DNA from: Brachypodium distachyon
Taxonomy: Eukaryota > Streptophyta > Magnoliopsida > Poales > Poaceae
DNA: 64,000 nt
NCBI RefSeq assembly: GCF_000005505.3
Contig: NC_016134.3
Span: 28,099,584-28,163,583 of the forward strand
Direction of reading: 5' to 3'
A program made the position numbers and the translations under genes. Below are positions 12,601 through 23,559 of this stretch, one piece after another. The notes beneath the pieces were generated by a model. The model was not told where the DNA came from and did not search any database. It was given only the letters and a program-made list of their open reading frames with translations. Positions within the stretch are counted from its first letter, which is position 1; the number at the start of each line of letters is the position of its first letter.

Positions 12601-14796
12601 CACAGCACCCTCCATGAGAAGGTCTGCAACTTTGGCAGCAACTGGATACCGTGCTGCTTCTCGATTATCCTAGTACAAGACAGGAAAAGCTAATGAATAT
12701 CATACATTTGACGGGTCAAGAAATTCATGGCATTGGAGGAATAAGGTTAGTGGAAGAATTAGCGATAAAAACCTCTCCACTTATTAACAATGGGTTTCTT
12801 CCTTCATCTATAAGCACCGAGTCGACTTCATCCACAATAGCAAAATGGAAGGGCCTTGGCCTATGAGATCATGTATTACACAGAAATTAACAAATATAGG
12901 AAAACCACAATTCTGAAAAGTCAGAGAGGACAGCCTCAAATGTACCATCTCATAACTAGCTGTTCTTTCTTTCGTGATAGGTTGTCACGAAGATAATCAA
13001 ATCCAAGCTCCTGTTGGTTATGAACAGTTTTTAGAGGAATTCACAATGCTGCAATGCATAACCAAGATAAGCAGATAACGGTTTTATTAACAAGTATACA
13101 TGTTGGTCACAACTCCCAGGTAGTGTCCAACTCTCTATGCAGATATCGTACCAAGTTACCAGAAGAAAAAAATGTCTCCTCGAAGATGAATAGCCAAATG
13201 ATAAACTAATTGAAGTTGCTCTGCTAAGCATCTTACCGAGTTGTTGGTGTATGTAATATCACACCTGTAGTTGGCTCTCCTCTCATCAGACTTCATACCC
13301 GCCTATGCATATGTCACAGAGGAAATAGTGATGGCAAGTTATACTTTGCCTCTGATGATATGTTTCTATAAATACTGTAACAACGGCAAAACCCAGTGTT
13401 TACAAGCCAGAATGATAAGCGGGTTTAGAAAAGTACAACAGCATTATGCTCAACGGTGTGAATACCTGAATGAGACCGACAGTTAGACCAAGAAAACGAT
13501 GAACACGACCCATCCATTCAGCATCTCGCTGAGCCAAATAATCATTTACAGTCACCACTGAAAAAGGGTCATAGTGCTTATAAAATGTGAAGAAATAGGG
13601 CCATCGACATGGATGGCTAACTAGAGCTTAGCAATGGAAATGTCCAAAGCGGATCAGATCAATGTATCTGGGAATATCAAAATATCGACCTGGAATAACA
13701 ATCTTTTTGGGCTCATTAAACAGAAAGTAGAACCAATCCATGTAGCAGTAACAAGTTATAATTACTCATGCATAAATTATTTAATATGGTTGTCACAAAC
13801 TCCAATCGGGAATGTGGTGGTTTGAAGAACATATATGTGCATTGTGCTCATGCTACACCATGCAGAATGTATAATAGATTCAATGGTAAAGCTTAATTTG
13901 CAATGTTTGACCAGAAAATAAAACTAATCCAAACTCAACATTACCATGAACCCCATCCCCTGTCAGAGCATTGAGATAAGCTGCCAAAGTCGACACGAGT
14001 GTTTTCCCTTCACCAGTCTTCATCTCCGCGATGCACCCATCATGAAGCACGGCACCACCAATAATCTAACACAAACACATAATGAAACAAAGCTCAAGCA
14101 CCCCCAAGGAAACTCCTGCACTACATCCCCACCCCCTATCCAAGCAAAGCCAGCATACCTGAACATCAAAGTGCCGCATGCCGAGCGTCCTCCTCGCCGC
14201 CTCCCTCACCACAGAAAACGCCTCTGCATAGAATCAAACACACAACAAATGCTTTCAAATGACAACTCTGGGGAACCTTGCAATGCAGCACTGGACAGAA
14301 ACGGAAAGAGCACCCACCAGCCTGGACGTCAGCGAGAGTCTCCCCACGGCCCAGGCGCGCGCGGAACTCTTCCGTCTTCCCCTTCAGCTGCACGAGCACC
14401 ATCCACGTCAAAAGAAACAATCGGGGGAAACAAGAATTGGGGACTAGCTAGGGAGGGTGTTTCCGAGCGGCACGGCACCTGTTCGTCGGAAAGCCTCCGA
14501 AGCGGCGGCTCGAGCGCGCTGACGGCGGCGATGAGACGGTGGTAGTCGCGGACCACCCAGGCGTTGAGGCTGCATAGGTCCCTCCAGGAACCTCCCTTGG
14601 CCGCAGCGGCGGCGGTGGTGGTGGCGGGGGAAGGGGAAGTGGCGGCGGTGCAGGAGATGGGAGGAGGCTTCCGGGTACTTCTCTGGGGCTTGGCTAGGGG
14701 AGTGGGCGTGGAGTTGGGGGAGAGGCGGCGCGCCGGGGCCGGGAGGAGGAGGAAGGTGGGATGGGAGGAGAGGGAGGAGGAGGAAGCGGTGGCCAT
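3646..14796 (-). CDS. SECA2: chloroplast preprotein translocase ATPase SECA2 (30 exons)
   Basis: Motor ATPase that drives preproteins through the plastid Sec2 translocon (SCY2/SECE2). Exons on the minus strand, in order: 14796-14479, 14387-14318, 14223-14159, 14065-13945, 13557-13466, 13302-13237, 13010-12946, 12860-12773, 12669-12604, 12508-12393, 11782-11692, 11056-10973, 10855-10763, 10677-10582, 10487-10402, 8626-8548, 8486-8373, 8257-8162, 8087-8024, 7928-7639, 6934-6879, 6765-6648, 6544-6464, 5869-5790, 5184-5130, 5047-4978, 4904-4715, 4498-4375, 3986-3912, 3819-3646. All joins keep frame with GT-AG introns, giving 1060 aa. A Ser/Pro/Ala/Arg-rich transit peptide comes first (about residues 1-65), then Walker A MKTGEGKT (K172), DEVD (276-279), NMAGRGTDI (555-563) and [10 protein letters not shown] (721-730). 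The C terminus lacks a Cys zinc motif. [10 protein letters not shown] near the N terminus and the SSPMES tail match the SECA2 rather than the SECA1 branch. No break was seen. Confidence 0.95.
4576..4703. mobile_element. Stowaway-like MITE in SECA2 intron 27
   Basis: A TA-flanked inverted repeat starting CTTCCTCCGTCCAACAAAG and ending in its complement (TTTGTTGGACAGAGGGAG). The body repeats TCTCAAGTTTG / CAAAGTTGAGA. The same family occurs at 44889-45021. It lies wholly inside the intron and leaves the splice sites intact. Confidence 0.85.
7084..7293. mobile_element. palindromic MITE in SECA2 intron 20
   Basis: A 210-bp near-palindrome. The left arm (CCTCCTTTTGGGCTTAATTT, then CAGTTTCTCTCAGAAACTG) is mirrored on the right (CAGTTTCTGGGAGAAACTG, then AAATTAAGCCCAAAAGAAGG). 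It has no coding capacity. Very long arms with a short core suit an hAT- or Harbinger-type MITE; I could not settle the target duplication, so the superfamily is open. Confidence 0.75.
8800..9960. repeat. degenerate repeat pair in SECA2 intron 15 (old LTR-type element?)
   Basis: The longest SECA2 intron (8627-10401) contains two diverged copies of one sequence. One lies near 8825-9010 (AGGAGGTCATCATTATCATTG, then GGGGACACCTCCATCAGACC). The other lies near 9745-9945 (AGGAGCTCATTGTTATCGTC, then AGGGACACCTCAATCAAACC). Two direct copies around a roughly 700-bp GC-richer core suggest a small, old non-autonomous LTR element, but I see no clean ends, primer-binding site or coding domain. Confidence 0.3.
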
Positions 14797-14983
14797 GGAA
14801 GCGAGAGACCACGGAGAGAGCAGGGAGAGGGAGGGAGGAAGGCTTACATGTGGGGCCATCAACTCAGGAAATTGGGGCATACGGTTGAATATTGTTTTTT
14901 ATGCTAGTATAAAGAGTAAAGTCCCTTGACTTGAGAAGCATGTGCAAGTTAGTTCTTAAACTTACGTTTTGGACGAAATCAGG

Positions 14984-15868
14984 AAATAAAAAACATTAAA
15001 TGACTAATATACAGTTTTTTTATACATCTATACGCTCCTGGAAGTGTATCTTCTAATTCGGACCGTCAATTAACCAACTGCTGAGCTCTGCTCTCCCTTC
15101 TCTCTGACAGTCGGGCCCGCCTGTCAGGTCGTCTTCCACCTCTCCATGTTCTTCTTTTCCCCCCTGCAGCTGACGCCCGCGCTTGCCATCCCCGATTCCC
15201 CGCGCCCGCGCCGCCACTCGCCGCCATTCCTGCACCCGCGCCCCGACCCTGCCTGCGGCGACGCCCGCCGCCATCCGGCCTTGCGCCCGCGCCTGCGCCC
15301 GCCCCTGCCCGCGACGCCGCCCGCCGCCATCCCCGTGCCCGCGCCGCCGCTCGCCCCAATCCCCGCACCCGCGCCAGTCCCTGCCCACGCCTCGAGGAAC
15401 GCGGCCTGCTCCCTGGAGAGGCGCTACTTCTTGCGCAACTTCGAGCGGCGCGTCCGCTGGTGCTCGCGATGCAGGCGCCGGGGACCAGGGAGCTCGGAGG
15501 TGGCGCTGCAAGCTTAGCTGCTTGGTGGGGGAAGAAAGAAGGAGAGGAAACAGAGGAGTGCTGGGGTTGGGGGAAGAGATAAGGGAGAGGGAGGAGGGCG
15601 CTCGGTGCTGGGTATAAGAAGAAGAGGGGGCAGCGAAGAATCTCTCATGAATCACTCACTTCTCTCTGACGGCCACGGGAAGCCAAGGCTGGGCACCAGG
15701 AGGAAGACGGCCTGACAGACGGGGCCCATCTGTCAGAGGGAGAGAGGGAAGAGAGAGTGCGGGCAGATCTCAGACGTTGGTTAATTGACGGTCCAGATTA
15801 AAAGATACCCCTTCGTGCGCGTATAGATGTATAAAAGTACCGTATATTAGTCACTTAATCTATCTATT
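14984..15868. mobile_element. MULE-like element with GC-rich cargo (Pack-MULE candidate)
   Basis: Both ends carry the same sequence in inverted orientation for about 100 bp or more. The left end has GACTAATATACAG, TATACATCTATACGC and GGACCGTCAATTAACCAA; the right end carries their complements, followed inward on both sides by CTGACAG / CTGTCAG and gggccc motifs. Long imperfect inverted ends are typical of Mutator-like elements. The core (about 15130-15720) is very GC-rich (CCCGCGCC runs) and compositionally unlike the flanks, as when a grass gene's first exon is captured. Frames are open on both strands, but none matches a family I know. A 9-bp target duplication is not clear. It ends about 190 bp upstream of the SECA2 start codon. 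Confidence 0.6.
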
Positions 15869-16453
15869 ATCTATTATCTATTACAATATATTACATTGGA
15901 ATCGGTGGTGATGAGTGGGCGCGTTGGTCGGTGTTGGTCGGTCAAGTTCGTTAAAATTACAATCAACATGTCAATGCCCCTTATTTTTTTTCCCTCCTGC
16001 CTTATTCACGATTTCAGTAGTAGAAATTCTACGGTTTAGATTTACCAAAAGTTATCCCACGGTCCAAATTTGTCACAACATAATACGAACAGTCCTAAAA
16101 TAAATCAATCTCCTTAGCATGAAATCCAAAATTCTTCGTATCCATCTCAGTATGGAAATTAATCCGAATCCAAACAAAAAATCTCGGTATCAATCTCAGT
16201 ATGGAAATCAATCCAATCGAAAAATCAATGTCCAGACTTCGTTTTCATCGACTCATGCTTGATACACTTTCCGTTGTTCCGCAGCATTGCACGGGTTCTT
16301 TTGCCAGTGTACTTTAGTTTTAAATTGCTCTGCCTGGTCGTGCATTATCCTGAAAACGCTGCATACACAGATCGAGGGAGTCAAGGACGAAGAACAGATC
16401 GATCCGCAAGCCAACTCGAAACAAAAAGGACCACTCCTGAAGATTCAATTCCG

Positions 16454-17826
16454 ATGGATCCAAATCCCATGGCGAGCACCTTGATCGGCACATCGTCCCT
16501 GGGGAAGAAGATGGAAGATCCTCAGGCAGCGGCAAGGCTCCCGGACGACCTCGTGCTCGAGATCCTCGTGCGCGTGGGCGCGGCGGACGTGGCCGGCCTC
16601 TTCCGCTGCGCCACGGCCTGCAAGCGGTGGAGCCGCCTCGCAGCCGACCCCTCTTTCCTCCGCCGCCTCTGGCCGCCGCACGTCCTCTGTCATCGGGTTC
16701 TTCGTCGAGCTCCGCCCAAACCACTGAGAAGATCTGTGGCCGACGGTAACGCCCGTGGCCGTGGGGCGGCCTTCCCCGGTCTTCATCCCGTCGCCACGGT
16801 CGGCCATGGCTTCTCCCTGCGGGTCCCTCGAGTCCCTTGTCCAGGGCGTCGCCGCCGGGCCTTTCGACCGCGTGGTGCCTCTCACCTCACGCAATGGCTT
16901 CCTCCTCGTCCGCCTCGTTCCACCGCACGGAGGCCCGTTAAATCCTGACATAAGCGTGCTCCGTCTCGCCGTTCGCGATCTGCTCGCCGGCACGTCCGTC
17001 CTCCTGACATTGCTACCGCGAAACCCCAACTGCGTATATTTCAGTACGAAGATAAGCTATGCCATTCTGACCGACGACGCAGACTGCTACCCATTGCTCG
17101 GCTCGGGCTACTTTAGCCTCCTCCTTCAAAGTGCTTGTCGTTGTCCTGGGCCGACAACTTTGCAAATTGTACACTTTCATTCTCGTCCACCGAGTCGACG
17201 ACGAGGTGGAGCGGAGCAGGCAGGCCTTGGTCTCATCTTGTGGATGATCCCCACCCTTAGATGGATTTTGGGCCGTCCAGTGCGATTGTATGGCGTGGCA
17301 TGGTGCGATGGTTCGTCTGGGGCACGACAGGGGATTACATCCTCAGCGCGAGCATCCAAACCGGGCAATTGTCTTTGTCCACGACAAACACCTCGATCCC
17401 AATTACAGACAACAACATCGGATTTTATCATACACCACTCCTGAGCATCGCGGCCAACGGGTTGATGTCGTTGCTTTACCTGGTCACTTCGGGGAGAGAT
17501 CCGGACACGGCAAGACGACGACGAAAAGATACGCAAGGATGCTAATAATGTTAATGCAGGCTGGATTTTCACCTCGGTAATCAAGCTAGAACTGCCCGAA
17601 GGGGAGAAGCAGTACATGCCATATGAATGGTGGTTAGCAGAGAAGAGTGGCACGTTGCTTGTCAAGGACGTGCTGAACTAGAATGTGTATGTTGCTGATC
17701 TCGAGACAGCCTGATGGAGGAGGTGACGGACTCGTTTTCTCGGTGTAATGGGCACTATTTATACCAACATTGTGCCCTTTGAGATGGATTGGCCAGCGTA
17801 CTTTCGCATCTCGGCTTGGGAGCAAG
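16454..17826 (+). pseudogene. F-box protein gene, broken by frameshifts and stops
   Basis: From ATG 16454 the frame encodes a typical grass F-box domain around residues 30-75 (LPDDLVLEILVRVGAADVAG, then FRCATACKRWSRLAADPSF and FLRRLWP). F-box proteins recruit substrates to SCF ubiquitin ligases. Near 16680 the family-like reading moves to the +1 frame (SSVIGFFVELRPNH) and meets TGA. It resumes at 16755 (PVFIPSPRSA, FDRVVPLTSRNGFLLVRLVP, YAILTDDADCYPLL), then again in other frames near 17441 (PLLSIAANGLMSLLYL), 17575 (VIKLELPEGEKQ, SGTLLVKDVLN) and 17767 (VPFEMDWPAYF). At least three frame changes and two stops over an otherwise recognisable C-terminal domain show a decayed gene. Introns could hide some breaks, but the family is usually intronless here. 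Confidence 0.75.
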
Positions 17827-18400
17827 TAGTAAGACTTAAATTATTTTTGTTTAAGGATCTGTTTGTTCGTCCTCCATGAATGATGGCGTGGTATGTGAGT
17901 TCGCCATTGACAACTTTGTCATATACGTGTTCTTACATTTTATTTATTTATTTACTGTTTGGGTTGTGTGCATCTTGTGATGCTGTGGTCAGGTTTAAGA
18001 AGACTCCATTTTTTAAAGAAATAAGTACTCACTAATAATCGTGGTTCCATATTTGACAAGCCTATGGATACTGACGGGTAGAGAGGAACCGGGCGGCGTG
18101 CAGTGGAGAGGAACCGGGGGCGTGAGATTCACTGGTTGAGGTGTAGGTCGTGTGAGTTATGATGGGCTAACCAGCTGAGTGGGCTTCTCCTTCTGGGCTG
18201 GCCGGGCTCACAGAAACCAACGGGTTTACCGGGCTACTCGCGCGGGAGGCTCGTTTGTTCGGATTGTTAGGCTCGTTAGGACTGTTCACGGGCTGAAACA
18301 GGTGTTGGGCTCTTACCGAACCGAGCAAACGAGACGACAGTACTCGTTGGACTCGACGGGTAACGATTCCCGGCAGCAGACTTGACGGTTTTTCGGTGCC
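17827..18400. other. intergenic, no gene seen
   Basis: Follows the F-box pseudogene. Short GC-rich stretches (GAGAGGAACCGGG repeated twice near 18080-18118) occur, but there is no coding region or recognisable element ends. Confidence 0.5.
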
Positions 18401-20280
18401 TTCTTTATGCTCGAGACTAAGGAAGCAAGAGGAAGAGTGAGGGTCGACAGGCAAAGAATGGCTTGAGTGAAAGCTGGAGTGGCACAAGACAGATTGAAAG
18501 CAAAGGGAATAGCTCATATGGAAAGAAACATATATAGTCAATTAAATTCTAAAGATACCCGTAATAAGCGATATTATAAAAGATTCAGAATGAATGAAGA
18601 CTTTATAATAACATCGGGTTCCCGTGCAGCCAATGGGATTGGGGGAGTAGTTCATAGTTCCCCTCTAGCCAATCCTAAAAGTTCTTCTGCCTTCAATCCA
18701 GTGGTAAGCCTTTCAAGTTTCCAGCCAGTAGACAAGAAATTAAGTAAGTAATAGACTAGGGATAGCCATCAGAAAAGGGAAAGCCTGTCTCAATCAGTAC
18801 TTATTTTTTGGAAAGCCAGGTTTTTTTATATGAAACTCAGGCAAGAAGACGAAAAGACGTTCACGTTACCAATTCCGTCTCGTCTGATCTTTTATTGGTT
18901 TTTTTCTCTCGTGCCCTTCTGGGCGGTACAAAGAACTGATGTAGGGGTTGCCGCTCCTTAGTTCATCTCTCGGTAGAACAAGGCACCTATGCGGTGGGTT
19001 CGACTCCCACAGGAGCGTACATTTCCAATCGATTTGGTACTTTTCTTGATTCAGAGTTCTTGCTGTCCATTACAGATTCTTTAGCGATGTAAAGCCATCA
19101 GGCAGTAGACCGGCAAGGGAACGGCTGTCTCGGTATTCGTTCTTGAATCAGTGACTGAGATTAAGGGCTAGTGATCCATCTAATCAGACTAGTGGGGCAT
19201 CTTTCTTTTCGTAGTAAGCAACTCTATTGAGAAAGCTCTTTCTTGACCGAAGTAAAGAATCATTGTAGTTCCTCTTTAGGCGAGCTACTTCGTTCCTATT
19301 GTTCCTATTCTCCGATTCTGAATAGGATCAGGTTGTAATGAACCAAAAATACTTCGCTAAGGTTCAACCGTTTCGCTACGGTTTTCTTCCAATTTATTCT
19401 AAGGAATCCTGATCAAATAAAAAAAATAAAGGCCTTATAAGCGAAGGCACCTTTCTCTGTACGGAAAAAGGAAGAAGATGCTGCTTCGGCTTCCGTTTCT
19501 AGCTCTGCTTGAGCTGCTTCGTCTGTTTCTCTTGATGTGGATGTCGGTGAGTCAGATCTCTTCTCTCACTTTCGGAGCACAGTTGGTCCTCAATTTGAAA
19601 ACCGACAAAGGTGACTTCTTCCTTATTCACGCCTTGATGCACCTTTTTCGTGTTCAATCTCGCCTGAGAGCAGTGCATCGATACCATTCGTCTTGAAGAG
19701 CCGCCCTGACCGAATAGAATCCTTTGATATCCGTCTTGCCTTCTCAGTCCTCCTTATAATCTCATCCCATAGGTCTCAGGGTCCCCTCCACCGACCCTTG
19801 TACTATCGGTTTCCGGGCGTGAGCCAAACCTAGGGCTTGGAGCGAAATATAGCTTTGCTTCCTTTTTTTCTTTAGTCAGAAAGAGTTCCCAGCTTATAGT
19901 CAAGGCTATAATAGTTATAGTTTTATTTCTCATTAGGGAAGGCGGGCTCGCAAGCCTAGCCTTATTTTTAGCGGCCGGGAGGTCTTTTCGCTAATGTGAG
20001 AGGCAGCCTCAACCACGGTTCAAGCACCGGCTCACGACGGGGCTTGATCATACCTGGACCTACTTCATTTTCGACTCCTGTAGGTTAGGTTACCGATTTT
20101 CCTCCGACGAATCGGACGATGACTCTAGGTGAGGGACTTAGGCCTATCAACGGCATTCTGGACCTGCCTTTCTTCTCACTTGATAACAGATCATCTAGCT
20201 CTCTTTTATAGTATAGCCAAAGTCTATCTGGGCACGGAAGCTAAGCGGGCTAAGAAAAAGGCTTGCTGCCAGCTGATGTA
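18400..20280. other. probable nuclear insertion of mitochondrial DNA (NUMT)
   Basis: Base composition and texture change sharply here: no MITEs or acgt-palindrome clusters, even GC, many short purine-rich runs, and a tRNA-like structure, all usual for grass mitochondrial intergenic DNA. Stretches such as GGTTCAACCGTTTCGCTACG, CTTGGAGCGAAATATAGC and ATCGGACGATGACTCTAGG read as organelle DNA to me, but this is recognition from memory of style rather than an alignment. I identify no intact mitochondrial protein gene. The right limit is set by the return of nuclear-type sequence and an hAT-like MITE at about 20398. The edges are approximate. Confidence 0.6.
18952..19017 (+). ncRNA. tRNA-like element (t-element type), shortened anticodon arm
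   Basis: A 66-nt tRNA-like fold. The acceptor stem is perfect at 7 bp (CGCTCCT / AGGAGCG). The D-arm-like part is TTCATCTCTCGGTAGAA. The T arm is perfect (GTGGG-TTCGACT-CCCAC). Only about 14 nt remain for the anticodon arm, too few for a 5-bp stem and 7-nt loop, so this is not a functional tRNA gene. Plant mitochondria use such t-elements as RNA processing sites; inside a nuclear insertion it is presumably inert. Confidence 0.5.
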
Positions 20281-20397
20281 ACCTGGTCGACGCTGCATCT
20301 CCCGCCAGCCATGCACACGGAACGCGATGCCTCCAGGACTTAATTAAGCTTCTGTTCAAAACCTGCTCATTTAATCATCAAACGCGCTTGTAAGACG

Positions 20398-20583
20398 CTG
20401 TTTGTTTGGTCTTTTTCAAGTTCTTGTGCTTCTAACAATTTCAAAAGCACTTCTCTCGTTTATACATGAAGCTGAGAAGAAGTACGTCCGGAGGTGCTTC
20501 TCAGCTTCATGTGTAAACGAAAAAAATGTTTTTGAGATTGCTAAAAGCACTAAAATCTGAAACAGAAGACCAAACAAACAGGC
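20398..20583. mobile_element. hAT-like MITE
   Basis: The ends CTGTTTGTTTGGTCTT and AAGACCAAACAAACAG are inverted copies. Inside, a second mirrored block (TACATGAAGCTGAGAAG / CTTCTCAGCTTCATGTG) forms a near-complete palindrome. The TGTTTGGTTT-like terminus is common in grass hAT-derived MITEs. No coding capacity, and I could not find a clear 8-bp target duplication. Confidence 0.7.
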
Positions 20584-20584
20584 C

Positions 20585-23046
20585 ATGTATGGGCTAGCAG
20601 TACGTACGTTTGTCTGTCCACGGTCCAGGTTCAAAGAGGAAGAAGCTAGAAGAGAGGCCCCCGCTTCCCTAAGAAAAAAAAGAAAGGCTTCGCTGGGGAG
20701 TGAATATTAAGAGTGTATATGTGTATGTATTTTAGCAGCATCGAGAAGGAAAGGGTTGTACTGTCACACTAGAAATTATCCTCTGTACGTACGTACACCA
20801 CTCGCGCATGATGTGCATCTGAGGTCGGTGTTCTCGATCATCGCTTGGACTATATCGATGTGCGTATCTTGTTTATTAATGTGTTGCGTGTACGGACGTG
20901 TTTTGAGTTAAGCAACTTGTTTATCGATCATGATCTACCTCTCGGCCGGCCGGCGTATCGAATCAACCAAGGAATCGATGCCTTGCCCTATGCCCAAATC
21001 TTTGCTTTTGGGAAAGGCAAAACATTCCACAACGTACGATCGAAATGATCACGCAGGCCAGAGCCAGCCCTAGAAAACTTGTTCACCTGATCAGAAAGGA
21101 GAGCGCCATTGATTAATTAAGTTGGCCTCGATCACACCGACAGGTAAAACTCTCGTCTGTAACGTACACGAGTAGAACGAGACGTCGCAGAAATAAGGCA
21201 ATTGGAGTGTACATGAGACTTGCTGTTCAATTTGGTTGTTGGGCCGGCCGGTCGGCCTCGTAGCCTTTTCTCTTCTGCTACAAAAAGGAGGAGAAAGAAA
21301 CACGTATATCGACTTTGTACGTAATGTGTACACTTGGGTTCCTTTCTGGAAAGGTCGATACGTGTCACGTATGTTACTGGCCAAACATTTCCTTCATTCC
21401 ATTCCATGCGTCTGAACCTAAAGTCACACAGCTGATTAAAATACGGAATATCTACTTGTGGTTTTAGTCGCAGCTATTCCCCGTTCCTAAATATTTATGC
21501 TGTTTTAGTGCAACAGCATAAACGGAGGGAGTACGTGGTACGAGCCCAGGCCCGACATTTGGAATAATGTGCAGGGACTACGCATTGCGCGTCAGCTCGA
21601 TCTGTCAGGCTGCCGCTCAACCAGCGGACACGTACGTTACTCACATGATGATCATGTACGGTCATCGATGCATGGAGATCGAGCTTAAATTAGCAGGGCA
21701 TGCACCGACCCCGGCCGTAATGGTATCTCTTAGCTGTGGTGTTCTCAGCTAAGAGGTTCGGACGTTGACTCGTCGTTGGATCTCATCAGTTAGCCTATGA
21801 TTAATTGATTATGCTTGTGTGGGATATGAGATCTTCGCATAATGCAGTACTAGTTGTGTATTATATATAATTCTTCTCGCTGCCGGGCGCACCGAGGAAG
21901 TCAGGAAATAAGAAGATGATCGATCATGGGAGTTTTTCCGATATCGGTTGGAGCTACGTACGGATCGACCTGCTGGCCTCTCATTGATCCTCACTTGTCT
22001 CCAACGATTGATCTCTCAAAATTAGTGGCATAACTAATCGCCTTTTGGTCCGTTGGAGCCATATTCATGTTTGAACAAGCTTACTAGCACGCTTGGTAAT
22101 GAGGTGTACTATACTCGGTATATATGAGCCAGCTAGCGGTCGCATGCTATATATCCACTCAATTTGAAAATTCAGCGCCATACTATACGCCATCGATATC
22201 AACAGAAAAGATCACAGTGGAAACCGGCCTCGTGTGAAGAAAAAAAAATAGAACCAGGCACACGTAGCTAGTGCGTGCGTCTCCACGGCTAAGTAATTAA
22301 CCAACTTTAGCTAACCGGCCTGTATAATGATATAACTAAACCAACCAATTCAGCGCCATACGGATACGACTCCAGCTCCATGTCGATCGATCGATGGTGT
22401 CATATAATCTGAGATATGAAATACAAATCGATTTCGTGGCCGGTATGGGAAAAAAAAAACTACGGGAGCTAGCTCAGCTCTATGTTTTTCTAGAGAACAA
22501 ATAGTGCTGCCATGCCAGCTAATTAATCTCAAGTGTACTAATCTTTTTTTCGGATAAGTGTACTAATCGACCGTTGACACTTTGCTGCTGGAGCGCTGGC
22601 ACCTTGATCACCGGCCAGCTGGCACCGGCACAGACAGAACGAATTAAGTGGCCAATAATCCAGTACACGAGTGCAAGAATAATTAGTTGCGCACGTACGT
22701 GTGTGCTTACCTGTGCGCAACATACTACTGTATGATCTTGCACCGTTGGCATCGATCTAGTTAAGCCAGGTGAATCCGTTCATTATGTGTGCAACATATA
22801 ATCCAGGTTTGGCAGATGGACGGATATATTAATTGGCGACTTATATATGTCCGTTGGATTAGTTAGAATCTGAGTCATTCCTGTTTTCTCCTCTCCTTTT
22901 TTGAAAAATTGGCGCCCCATCAATTTCTATTAGAGAAACCGCCAACATTATGTCTTACAGCAGGTTCTAGAAAAAAAATGAAACATGTTGCCCTCTAACT
23001 AAGCAACACAACCAAATGTCAGGGTAAGCAAAAGAAAAAGACAACC
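20585..23046. other. intergenic, no gene seen
   Basis: Nuclear spacer rich in acgtacgt, gatcgatc and ggccggcc palindromes and tagctagc runs. It contains one very short TA-flanked Stowaway-like repeat (21475-21533, ends ATTCCCCGTTCCTAAAT and ACGGAGGGAG). No coding frame has protein character. Confidence 0.6.
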
Positions 23047-23559
23047 AAACACTACTACAAAAAGGCTTATCAGTAACGGTCAAAAAAATGCATCAGTAAT
23101 GGTCGGGCCCGCCGTTACTGATGTACCAATCATCAGTAACGATCACGTTTCCGCGCCCGCCACTCCTGATAGGTACATCAGTAACAGTTGCTTTGCCACA
23201 TCAGTGTCGGGCGAGCGACCGACACTGATACATTTTCAGTAATTAAAAAAAATTAAAACCACAGAAAATACACAGCATTTATACACAGAAAAATACACAG
23301 CACATGCATATTTGGAATACACAGCACATCACATATATTTCGAATTAAAACCACAGCCACATCATTTAAAGCATACAAATGTATATAAAGCTGCACCATT
23401 TAAAGCATATAAAGAATACAAATGTATCTCACTTCACGACATTGATTACAAAGTGTCAAAATTCCATAGTAAAATCAAGTTTCAAGCTATTGTTGTGGGT
23501 GAACCCTAGTGACCACTTGTTCCACGTGTTCGTAGAAGTCCCCACTAGGCTTGATCTAC

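Noticed and set aside
13946..14545. 199-codon plus-strand frame
   Set aside because: Antisense to SECA2 exons 1-4, which have conserved protein motifs on the minus strand.
15053..15655. 200-codon Arg/Gly/Ala-rich frame
   Set aside because: Composition follows from GC-rich DNA inside the MULE-like element; open frames exist on both strands and no domain is recognisable.
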